Shown here: positions 1-5,341 of the stretch, piece by piece
How the letters are laid out: each line of letters starts with the position of its first letter
How positions within the stretch are numbered: the stretch's first letter is position 1
From: Thermoleophilia bacterium
Lineage (GTDB): Bacteria > Actinomycetota > Thermoleophilia > Gaiellales > SKUG01
Reading direction: 5' to 3'
DNA length: 6,661 nt
NCBI GenBank assembly: GCA_020438525.1
Contig: JAGQUL010000307.1
Location: 1-6,661 of the forward strand
Position numbers and translations under genes: made by a program
The notes under the pieces: model-generated
The model's input: the letters and a program-made list of their open reading frames with translations, nothing else
Database searches by the model: none
Told to the model about the DNA's origin: nothing

Positions 1-209
1 CGCGGCTCCTCGGGCCGGTGCTCCAGATCCGGGTCGAGCAGCTTGTGGGGGCGACCGCCGGATGCGCGCTCGGCGGCGCGCGCAAGCTCCTCTGCGAGCG
101 CTGCGGCCGACGTCCCGGGCACGGGCTGCACCGCGGGCACGCCGACTGGCACGCCGGTTGCACGGCGCGCGTCGACGTTGATCGACGATGTGGCGGACAC
201 CGCTGCCAC
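1..209 (-). CDS. 5' end of an unidentified leftward gene (truncated by window edge)
   Basis: Reading leftward from GTG at 209 there is an open frame of 69 codons plus two bases that runs off the window. About 84 percent of its codons end in G or C, as expected for a real gene here, and a strong Shine-Dalgarno (GGAGGGGAAG on the minus strand, 213-222) sits just upstream. The visible N-terminus begins VAAVSATSSINVDARR, is rich in Ala, Val and Pro, and has no signal peptide or membrane segment. It then passes into a likely helix (AAALAEELARAAERAS) and a charged stretch (HKLLDPDLEHRPEE). No family motif is visible, so no function is offered. A second GTG nine bases downstream (200) is an alternative start. 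The gene is divergent from the membrane protein at 383, so the two probably share the control region between them. Confidence 0.72.
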   Translation of the reverse strand, partial: MAAVSATSSINVDARRATGVPVGVPAVQPVPGTSAAALAEELARAAERASGGRPHKLLDPDLEHRPEEP

Positions 210-212
210 GAG

Positions 213-222
213 CTTCCCCTCC
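213..222 (-). promoter_or_regulatory. Shine-Dalgarno of the leftward gene
   Basis: The minus-strand sequence GGAGGGGAAG lies three bases before the GTG at 209, with its GGAGG core eight bases from the start. It is the strongest ribosome-binding site in the window and is the main reason to choose GTG 209. Confidence 0.65.
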
Positions 223-261
223 GAAAGGCGGCCGGCAGACGACCGGTCGCGCGGCGAATTC

Positions 262-294
262 CTCGCCTGCAGGCGAGATTACCCGACCTGCAGG
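262..294. promoter_or_regulatory. Candidate paired operator in the divergent promoter region
   Basis: Positions 262-277 read CTCGCCTGCAGGCGAG, a perfect 16-bp palindrome. Positions 287-294 repeat its core, CCTGCAGG, as a second 8-bp palindrome. The two centres are 21 bp apart, about two helical turns, so dimers bound at both would lie on the same DNA face. A minus-strand -10-like hexamer, TAATCT, occupies 276-281. The first palindrome would therefore cover the likely transcription start of the leftward gene, and the second would lie in its -35/-10 spacer, as expected for repression. The regulator is unknown, and it could also act on the rightward gene at 383. Confidence 0.45.
276..281 (-). 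promoter_or_regulatory. Possible -10 hexamer for the leftward gene
   Basis: On the minus strand these bases read TAATCT, matching the TAnnnT form common in actinobacterial -10 elements. It is about 67 bases upstream of GTG 209. No convincing -35 is visible 16-18 bases further upstream; the bases there read about GGTTCC. The overlap with the palindromes is the main support. Confidence 0.35.
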
Positions 295-304
295 AAACGG
301 AACC

Positions 305-320
305 GATCGACTCGTCGATC
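305..320. repeat. Interrupted palindrome in the divergent region
   Basis: GATCGAC and GTCGATC form 7-bp inverted arms separated by TC. It lies 63 bp before the start at 383 and 11 bp beyond the second CCTGCAGG core, so it could be an operator or activator site for the rightward gene. Its sequence differs from the 262-294 palindromes, so it would suit a different protein. Confidence 0.35.
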
Positions 321-370
321 AATTCCCGAGCAATTCGGATGCGTGGGATGGAGTTCACGGGCAGGTGGGT

Positions 371-376
371 AGGTGG
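371..376 (+). promoter_or_regulatory. Shine-Dalgarno that fixes the membrane-protein start
   Basis: AGGTGG lies six bases before ATG 383 inside a G-rich run. It is moderate in strength, but its spacing is good and it supports this start over the in-frame ATG at 188 and the GTG at 365. Confidence 0.5.
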
Positions 377-382
377 GGCGGG

Positions 383-3300
383 ATGGATCTTGCCCTTGCC
401 GTGCTCCTGCTCTGGGGCCTGCTGTTCGTGCCGCTCGGAATCGTCCTGCACTGGCTGGTGCTGGGCAGCGGCTCGTGCGTGCGTGCGCTCCCGCTCGCGC
501 CCGTGACCGGTATCGGCGTCGGCGTGCTCTCGCTCGCCACGCTCGGCCGCCTCGGCATCGATGCGGGCGCGACGTGGATCCCCTGGGCATTCATCGCCGT
601 GTCGGTCGTGTGCGTGGTGCTGATCTGGCGTCGCGACATCCCATGGCGGTCACGTGAGCTGATCGGTGCGGGGCTGCTGCTGCTCTTCGCCGTGTTCCTG
701 ATCCAGCTGCCGGTGGTGGGCGACGACGGCGACGGACCGCTCGGCTACGGCACCACCGCCGATCCGGTATCCGAAGTTGCAGCGATCGACGCCGCGGCGG
801 GCGGGCCGGCTGCCGGGCTCGGCGTGGCCGCGGCGGTGGAGGCGACCGCGGACGAGCGCCCGATCGGCTTCGAGCAGTTCGCTGCGCTCACGGTGGCGAT
901 CGGGCTCGACGACCAGTCTGCGAAGAATCGCGACGCGACCTGGACCGCGTACGGACTCCACGCGACGATCACCGGCCTGCTCGCTGCGTTGATCGCGCTG
1001 CCGTTGTTCGCGTTCGCACGTGCGCGCGGCGTGCGCTGGTTCGGCCTGCTCGTGCTGGTGCCGCTCGGCGTGACCGCGCCGGCAGTATTCGTCGCGCTCG
1101 CGAATGGCGAGGGTGCGGCCGTCGCGAGCGTGGCGTTCACGACTGCTGCGGTGTTCTGCCTGCTCACCACGCGCAGAGACCGTGGTTGGTGGGCGCTCGT
1201 GGTGCTCTTCGGTGCTGCGGTGGCGGCGACGGCCGGCCCCGCCGCGCTGTTGCCGCTCGTGGCGGTTGGAGCAGCGTGGATGCTGCTGCGCTCCGACACG
1301 TACGAGCACCTGTCGCAACACGATGCTCCCGTCGGGTCGATGCGAACGCTGCTCGTCACGGCCGCCGCGGCCGCCATGGGCGGGATCGCGACGATTCCGC
1401 TCGTCGTGAACGCCGGCGAGCAGCTCGCGTGGTCGCCGCTGCACACACGGCTCATCGACGCGATCCGCTCGTGGCCGTTCGAGTGGCTCGATTCGGACCT
1501 CACCGTCGCCGGCCCGAGCACCCCGCTCGAGACCGCGATCTGGCTGATCGGACCGGCGCTGCTCGCCGTGGCCGTGATCTACGCGATCGTTCGCAACGAG
1601 CGCCGCGAGCTGGGCGTGCTGGTCGGGGCGATCGTCGCCGGGTTGGTTGGCATCGCTGTGGGGCTCTTCGACGAGGAGGCGGGGATCCGGCTGTTCGAGT
1701 TCACGATGCTCTCGCTCTCGCCGTTCCTCGCCGCGCTCGCGCTGCGCGCGGTGGCGCTCGCCCGCGAGAACGCGGAGGGCCCGGAGCAGGGACCGCTCGC
1801 CGGTACCGGGCCGACGCTGCTGGTGATCGCGTTCGTGGTGCTGTCGTTCGCTGCCACCACGGTCACCGGAACGCGCATGGTGCATGCGCCGTCGGTCGCG
1901 CTCGCCGCCGGTACCGGCACCGGCAGGGAGCAGCCGAAGGACGGCACCGCGGTGATCGCCGCGGGCGACCCGTGGCTCGCGTTCGTGGTGGACGGCGAGC
2001 GCGTTCGCGGCGGCTACGCCGACGCCGATGCGATCAGCGACGACCACAACGAGTGGTCGAAGTACGGCATCAACCAGACGGGCTACGGCCAGGTCATCCT
2101 GTCGAGCAGTCCGCTCTCGAGCGACCCGGGTCGTCGATACATCGAGCAGTCGTCGCTCGACCAGTACCAGGTGCGGCAGTTCCTGGATCGGCTCGGCGAC
2201 CCGCCACCGGGCCCCGACCTGACCGTCGACGACGCGCTGATCCTGCAGCGCGCGCGAACGCAGAGCGCCGACCGGCCGGGGACGGAGCAGGACGCGGCGT
2301 CGAGCGCCGACGGCTCGTCGAGCGCGGCCGACGACGTGGTCGACCAGGCAGCCGCCGACGAGAACACGATCCGGCTCGCAGACCTGCACACCCCGGTCGA
2401 GGGCGACGGCGTGAACACCCCGCCCGATCGACCGGCCGGACTGCTGCTGCCGGCGGACGACGTCCCTGGATGCGGCAGCACCCGCTCCGTCGACGACACG
2501 GGCTCGGCCACGTGCGAACCGACCGAGCCGGTGCAGGGCGAAGACTGCACCAGCAAGGACGTCGCCAAGGCGCGAGCGTGGGACGATCGCAGCCGCAGGC
2601 TCAAGCGTGCGGACGGCCCGGCGGCCCGCGCGCAGGTGCTCTCGGTCGACTCCGATCCGTTCCTGCCGCGGCGACCGACGATGATCGGCGTGCAGTGCTT
2701 CGAGGTGCCGCTCCGTGCCGACAGCAGCGTACTGCTCGTGCACCTGCGCGACGTTGGTCTGGTGCTTCCGCCCGAGGATGCCTCGGCGACGGGCGACTGG
2801 AACCTCGACAAGGTCGACGACGGCGACAGGCGCGACGGCGTGAACGGCGGGCTGCGCCAGCGCACGAGCGAGCTCGGTGCGTCGCTCACCTACGGTGCCG
2901 GGAGGCTGGGCAGCGGAGTCGACTACGACATCGTGCTCGAGGGCGAGCTCGGCGCCGGTGTCGACCTGGAGACGAGCGCCGGCAGCGGCGCCGACTCGAC
3001 GGGTCAGGCGGACGTGCTGCCCGGCGCGCAGATCGGCACGTTCCGAGCCGCGGCCGACGGCTTCAGCAGCATCCTTCGCGGGCAGTTGCTCACCGGCAAC
3101 CTGTCCGTGGTCAACCGCGCCGGCACCGACATCTCGATCGGTCGCCTGTTCGCCCGCCCGCGTGACCTGCCGCGAAGCTGCGACGTGCCCGTGGCGCTCG
3201 CGAGCGACGAGCAGCGCGAGGTCCGGCTCGATGTCCCGGCGATCGACGGCGGCAACCCCGTCGAGCGACCCGGCCTCACGGTGACCGTGCTCGGCATCGA

Positions 3301-3538
3301 CGAGCGGGACGGCGCACGAGTTGCGCGCGTCGCCGTGGCGAGCTACCTCTCGCGGTTCGGGCTGCCTCGCTACACCCTCGTCGACTGGACCGAGCAGTTC
3401 GAGTCGACGCTCCGGACCGAAGGGTGCGACGGCACGACATACGTCGAGAAGGGCGCCGCACCGAAGCGCGAGGACTCCGGCGACACCCCTCCGTCGCTCG
3501 CGGACGCGTTCGCCGAAGCGACCGATCCGAAGCGCTGA
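383..3538 (+). CDS. Large polytopic membrane protein, GT-C-like N-terminal half with large extracytoplasmic C-terminal half
   Basis: The protein has 1051 residues. About 13-14 hydrophobic segments fall at roughly 3-27, 36-56, 65-82, 92-112, 189-213, 219-238, 245-262, 268-302 (two), 322-343, 382-402, 410-428, 440-459 and 475-497. A polar loop at 113-188 containing DDGDG (113-117) and TTADPVSE (124-131) follows the fourth segment. A long acidic loop early in a many-segment membrane domain is typical of GT-C glycosyltransferases that use polyprenyl-phosphate sugars, but I see no diagnostic motif, so this is inference. Residues 500-1051 are soluble and probably outside the cell. They include a Ser/Asp/Ala-rich linker (about 625-660), six cysteines (697, 711, 722, 772, 933, 1015) able to form three disulfides, and a Gly- and Val-rich beta-type region (about 770-925) that could be a carbohydrate-binding module. 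ATG 383 is preferred because AGGTGG (371-376) lies six bases upstream and hydrophobic sequence starts at once. An ATG at 188 would overlap the divergent gene and add 65 polar residues. Confidence 0.85.
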   Translation: MDLALAVLLLWGLLFVPLGIVLHWLVLGSGSCVRALPLAPVTGIGVGVLSLATLGRLGIDAGATWIPWAFIAVSVVCVVLIWRRDIPWRSRELIGAGLLLLFAVFLIQLPVVGDDGDGPLGYGTTADPVSEVAAIDAAAGGPAAGLGVAAAVEATADERPIGFEQFAALTVAIGLDDQSAKNRDATWTAYGLHATITGLLAALIALPLFAFARARGVRWFGLLVLVPLGVTAPAVFVALANGEGAAVASVAFTTAAVFCLLTTRRDRGWWALVVLFGAAVAATAGPAALLPLVAVGAAWMLLRSDTYEHLSQHDAPVGSMRTLLVTAAAAAMGGIATIPLVVNAGEQLAWSPLHTRLIDAIRSWPFEWLDSDLTVAGPSTPLETAIWLIGPALLAVAVIYAIVRNERRELGVLVGAIVAGLVGIAVGLFDEEAGIRLFEFTMLSLSPFLAALALRAVALARENAEGPEQGPLAGTGPTLLVIAFVVLSFAATTVTGTRMVHAPSVALAAGTGTGREQPKDGTAVIAAGDPWLAFVVDGERVRGGYADADAISDDHNEWSKYGINQTGYGQVILSSSPLSSDPGRRYIEQSSLDQYQVRQFLDRLGDPPPGPDLTVDDALILQRARTQSADRPGTEQDAASSADGSSSAADDVVDQAAADENTIRLADLHTPVEGDGVNTPPDRPAGLLLPADDVPGCGSTRSVDDTGSATCEPTEPVQGEDCTSKDVAKARAWDDRSRRLKRADGPAARAQVLSVDSDPFLPRRPTMIGVQCFEVPLRADSSVLLVHLRDVGLVLPPEDASATGDWNLDKVDDGDRRDGVNGGLRQRTSELGASLTYGAGRLGSGVDYDIVLEGELGAGVDLETSAGSGADSTGQADVLPGAQIGTFRAAADGFSSILRGQLLTGNLSVVNRAGTDISIGRLFARPRDLPRSCDVPVALASDEQREVRLDVPAIDGGNPVERPGLTVTVLGIDERDGARVARVAVASYLSRFGLPRYTLVDWTEQFESTLRTEGCDGTTYVEKGAAPKREDSGDTPPSLADAFAEATDPKR

Positions 3539-3563
3539 TCCGGAGTGCGTCCGCCGGCGGCTC

Positions 3564-3569
3564 TACAGT
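3564..3569 (+). promoter_or_regulatory. Leaderless-type -10 element (TACAGT) before the esterase
   Basis: TACAGT fits the TAnnnT -10 form and ends six bases before GTG 3576, the spacing expected if transcription starts on the start codon itself. No Shine-Dalgarno precedes that GTG, which agrees with a leaderless mRNA. A perfect 10-bp palindrome, CCGCCGGCGG (3551-3560), lies just upstream. The gene may therefore have its own promoter despite the 37-bp gap from the upstream gene. Confidence 0.5.
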
Positions 3570-3575
3570 CGCGCG

Positions 3576-4559
3576 GTGCGCTTGCTCCCCCTCCGCGCAT
3601 ATGCCCGAGGCCCCCTGCTCGGCATGCTGCTTGCATGCATGCTGCTTGTGATGGCACTGTCGACCGCGACGCCCGCGATGGCTGCGTCGTCGGTGCGCGT
3701 CGTGCGTGACATGCAGGTGCCCACGTCGGGCGGCGCGAAGATCACGATCGACGTGTGGCAGGTCGGGGCGCGCCGCAGGATCCGCCGAGCCCACGGCTCG
3801 CATGGCCGGGCGCGCACGACCCGAGGTCGCAAGGTCGCGCTGCTGATCCATGGCGGCGGCTGGCACTCCGGCGACAAGCGCCAGTGGGAGCAGAGTCGCT
3901 GGGCACAGCGACTGGTCAGCAACGGCTGGCTCGTCGTGAACGCCAACTACCGTCTGGCCTGCCCGGCGAGCCGCTCGCCCAGGGCGCTGTGCGGGCACGC
4001 GATGCGCGACTCGATCGCCGATGTGAAGAACGCGCTGCGCTTCACCGCTCGCCGAGCTCGCAGCTGGGGTGGCGATCCCAACCACATCGTGCTGTTCGGC
4101 GCATCGGCGGGCGGGCAGCTCGCGATGCTCGCCGGGTCCGACCCGCACCGCCCCAGGGGCGTTCGCGCCGTGGTGGCGATCGGGCCGCCGGCGAACCTCA
4201 CCTGGGTCGGCCAGCGACCCGACATCCCGCTCTACGCGTCGGCCCACCAGTCGATCGGCTGCACGCTCGAGGCATGCCCCGCGGCCTGGCGAGCCGCATC
4301 GCCGATCAGCAGCATCCGCAAGGGCACGACCCCGCCGACGTGGATCTTCAACGCCAAGAGCGATCCGATCACTCCGCTCGTGCCGATCCAGCACTACATC
4401 GTGCAGCTGCAGCACCGACACATTCCCGTCCAGCTGGTCACGCCCGCCAACCCGGCGGCCGACTGCCACGGGCCGATCCCGTGCATGAACGAGGCGATCG
4501 CCGGACCGGGTGGCGACATGTTCCAGCGCGCCCAGACGTGGCTGCGCCGGTACGCATGA
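3576..4559 (+). CDS. Secreted alpha/beta-hydrolase esterase (carboxylesterase / acetyl-esterase type)
   Basis: The protein has 327 residues. A signal peptide covers about residues 1-36: a basic start (MRLLPLRAYARG), a hydrophobic core and likely cleavage after AMA (34-36). The mature part has the alpha/beta-hydrolase signatures in order: oxyanion motif HGGGW (92-96), nucleophile motif GASAGG (175-180) with Ser177, acid Asp263 in SDPITPL, and His298 in DCHG. HGGGW together with GxSxGG is typical of the hormone-sensitive-lipase / BD-FAE-like esterases that cleave short acyl or aryl esters. Cysteines at 129, 139, 229, 234, 297 and 303 could form disulfides, as expected outside the cell; one is next to the catalytic His. 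A basic insert (about 65-86, many Arg and His) precedes the core. The GTG start is chosen because of the leaderless -10 and because it gives a complete signal peptide; ATG 3624 would cut it short. The substrate is unknown, and an acylated envelope glycan is a guess from the neighbours. Confidence 0.88.
   Translation: MRLLPLRAYARGPLLGMLLACMLLVMALSTATPAMAASSVRVVRDMQVPTSGGAKITIDVWQVGARRRIRRAHGSHGRARTTRGRKVALLIHGGGWHSGDKRQWEQSRWAQRLVSNGWLVVNANYRLACPASRSPRALCGHAMRDSIADVKNALRFTARRARSWGGDPNHIVLFGASAGGQLAMLAGSDPHRPRGVRAVVAIGPPANLTWVGQRPDIPLYASAHQSIGCTLEACPAAWRAASPISSIRKGTTPPTWIFNAKSDPITPLVPIQHYIVQLQHRHIPVQLVTPANPAADCHGPIPCMNEAIAGPGGDMFQRAQTWLRRYA
3623..3648 (+). repeat. Short direct repeat inside the signal-peptide coding region
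   Basis: The 11-mer CATGCTGCTTG occurs at 3623-3633 and again at 3638-3648, separated by CATG. It encodes the two MLL stretches of the hydrophobic core. The 15-bp period keeps the reading frame, so slippage would change the core length by five residues without breaking the gene. Confidence 0.5.
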
Positions 4560-4572
4560 CAGGTTTCGGCAG

Positions 4573-4606
4573 GATCGCGCGACCGCCAGCAGGAGGTCGC
4601 GAGATC
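4573..4606 (+). terminator. Hairpin just downstream of the esterase stop
   Basis: 4573-4584 pairs with 4595-4606 in 11 of 12 positions (one G-A mismatch), closing a 10-base loop whose CC and GG can pair further. It starts 14 bases after the stop codon, where an intrinsic terminator would be expected. No U-tract follows, which is common for actinobacterial terminators but weakens the call. It could instead protect the 3' end of the mRNA. Confidence 0.5.
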
Positions 4607-4710
4607 ACGTCGAAATGACAGGCAGGCGGCACCGCTGGCGCGGAGGATGGGCAACCGACGCGCCCCAGACAGGCGGACCGACCTGCATCCTTTGGGGGCA
4701 AAGGGGCGTT

Positions 4711-4741
4711 GGGGCTCGTCGCGACATCCGCGACGGGCCCC
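4711..4741 (+). terminator. 13-bp hairpin, terminator-like or leader element
   Basis: 4711-4723 pairs with 4729-4741 over 13 bp (12 Watson-Crick and one U-G) around the loop ACATC. It is followed by a pyrimidine run (CTTCTTCTCC, 4743-4752). It could be a second terminator for the esterase transcript, 152 bases after the stop, or a core stem of the leader RNA of the next gene. Confidence 0.45.
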
Positions 4742-4860
4742 GACTTCTTCTCCGGCTTGGCTGCAACGACAGGGTCGCTCGAACCGACGTATGGGTACGG
4801 GACTTCCGTCGGCGTTGTGGGACGCTCGCGGATCACGGGTCCCCGTATGGACGGACGATC

Positions 4861-4891
4861 CCGGCGTGCCTCGAGCCTCGATGCATGCCGG
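4861..4891 (+). promoter_or_regulatory. Hairpin immediately upstream of a Shine-Dalgarno
   Basis: CCGGCGTGC (4861-4869) pairs with GCATGCCGG (4883-4891) with one G-U. After a C-U mismatch, TCGA (4871-4874) pairs with TCGA (4878-4881) around a GCC loop. The stem ends four bases before AAGGA (4896-4900), so its folding could change access to the ribosome-binding site of the gene at 4910 or affect mRNA stability. Confidence 0.4.
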
Positions 4892-4895
4892 CTGC

Positions 4896-4900
4896 AAGGA
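4896..4900 (+). promoter_or_regulatory. Shine-Dalgarno that fixes the 4910 start
   Basis: AAGGA ends nine bases before ATG 4910, a good spacing. No comparable site precedes the other in-frame starts, such as TTG 4709 or ATG 4847. TCCTT in the hairpin at 4688-4692 is complementary to it, so a long-range block is conceivable. Confidence 0.5.
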
Positions 4901-4909
4901 CGGAACGCG

Positions 4910-5338
4910 ATGGGACGATCGCTGCGATTCGGGCGTGGACACGGTGGCCGGGCACCCGAGCCTGGCAACGAGGCGTGGTGGGACGAGGTGGCCGGCAATG
5001 CGCGTGCGCACGGCGCACGTCCATACGTCGTGGAAGGCTTCTCCGAGATCACCGATGCCGTACGGCGCGGCCACGCCGTGCTCGTGCGTCGCGAGCAGGC
5101 CGAGGTCGCCGACGGCGTGACCGTGTTCGAGGCGGGTGCCACGCCGGTCACGGGCGCGTTCGGCCCGACGCAGGACACGCCGCCGATCGTCGCGATCCTT
5201 CGCTTCGACGTGGGAACCGCACGCTTCGTACTGCAGGACGCCGGCAGCCCCGCTGGTGCAGTGCAGCTCACGCCGCGCCGACTTGCTCGCTACCTCGACG
5301 CGCCCGACCGGCACGTCGGCGTGGCGCTCGGCGCCTGA
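4910..5338 (+). CDS. Small uncharacterised protein (142 residues), possible C39-peptidase-like second half
   Basis: I do not recognise this protein. With the Shine-Dalgarno-supported ATG it has 142 residues, no signal peptide and no membrane segment. A basic, Gly/Arg-rich start (1-18) is followed by EAWWDEVAGNARAHG (21-35), a likely helix, and then YVVEGFSEITDAVRRGHAVLVR (two motif halves at 39-49 and 50-60). The C-terminal part alternates beta and turn: VAILRFD (94-100), ARFVLQDAGS (104-113), then helix LTPRRLARYLD (120-130) and HVGVALG (135-141). The order 'lengthy loop, strand, xDP/DAG-like turn, helix, final strand' resembles the second half of C39-like cysteine peptidases, where a His starts the first strand. 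Here the equivalent region is PPIVAIL, with no His, and no catalytic Cys lies upstream in frame. If related, it is inactive or truncated; this link is weak. Its stop touches that of the convergent gene. Confidence 0.68.
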   Translation: MGRSLRFGRGHGGRAPEPGNEAWWDEVAGNARAHGARPYVVEGFSEITDAVRRGHAVLVRREQAEVADGVTVFEAGATPVTGAFGPTQDTPPIVAILRFDVGTARFVLQDAGSPAGAVQLTPRRLARYLDAPDRHVGVALGA

Positions 5339-5341
5339 TCA
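5336..5341. other. Abutting convergent stop codons (TGATCA)
   Basis: TGA ends the plus-strand gene at 5338, and the complement of TCA (5339-5341) ends the minus-strand gene. The two genes meet with no base between them, in a 6-bp palindrome. There is no room for a terminator between them, so each mRNA must run into antisense of the other gene. Confidence 0.7.

Larger units (their letters stand above)
4607..4909 (+). other. Gene-free, hairpin-rich leader region before the 142-residue protein
   Basis: No frame here reads like a protein, but several pairings are visible: GGCGCG/CGCGCC (4637-4642/4659-4664); CCTTTG/CAAAGG with a GGGG loop (4689-4704); a 13-bp stem at 4711-4741; CCGACG/CGTCGG (4784-4789/4807-4812), whose loop TACGGG (4796-4801) can pair with CCCGTA (4842-4847) as a pseudoknot; and a long hairpin at 4861-4891 ending four bases before the Shine-Dalgarno. 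Some are mutually exclusive: CGCCCC (4661-4666) can instead pair with GGGGCG (4703-4708), and ACGG/CCGT (4835-4846) competes with the pseudoknot. This is consistent with a structured or switching 5' leader. I could not match it to any riboswitch class I know, and no clear promoter is visible in it. Confidence 0.4.

Noticed and set aside
188..382. A longer membrane protein starting at ATG 188
   Set aside because: The extra 65 residues are polar and unstructured, there is no Shine-Dalgarno near 188, and the extension would cross the palindromes and overlap the divergent gene. ATG 383 has a ribosome-binding site and begins directly with hydrophobic sequence.
650..3165. Very long open frames on the opposite strand (650-2743) and in another plus frame (1186-3165)
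   Set aside because: Their products are Arg- and Ala-rich strings without domains, and they lie inside the membrane-protein gene; such shadows are usual in G+C-rich DNA.
4771..4788. tRNA-like T-arm (GGTCGCTCGAACC)
   Set aside because: The stem is only three pairs and no acceptor, D or anticodon arm can be placed around it.
4607..4909. Known riboswitch (c-di-GMP, c-di-AMP/ydaO, cobalamin, SAM, TPP, glycine) in the leader
   Set aside because: None of the conserved core strings I know for these classes is present, so only an unclassified structured region is reported.
4648..5120. A plus-strand frame starting near ATG 4648 through the hairpin region
   Set aside because: The translation has no family features, is rich in Arg, Pro and Ser, and overlaps the better-supported gene at 4910 in a different frame. 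A frameshift-joined longer protein is possible but not supported.
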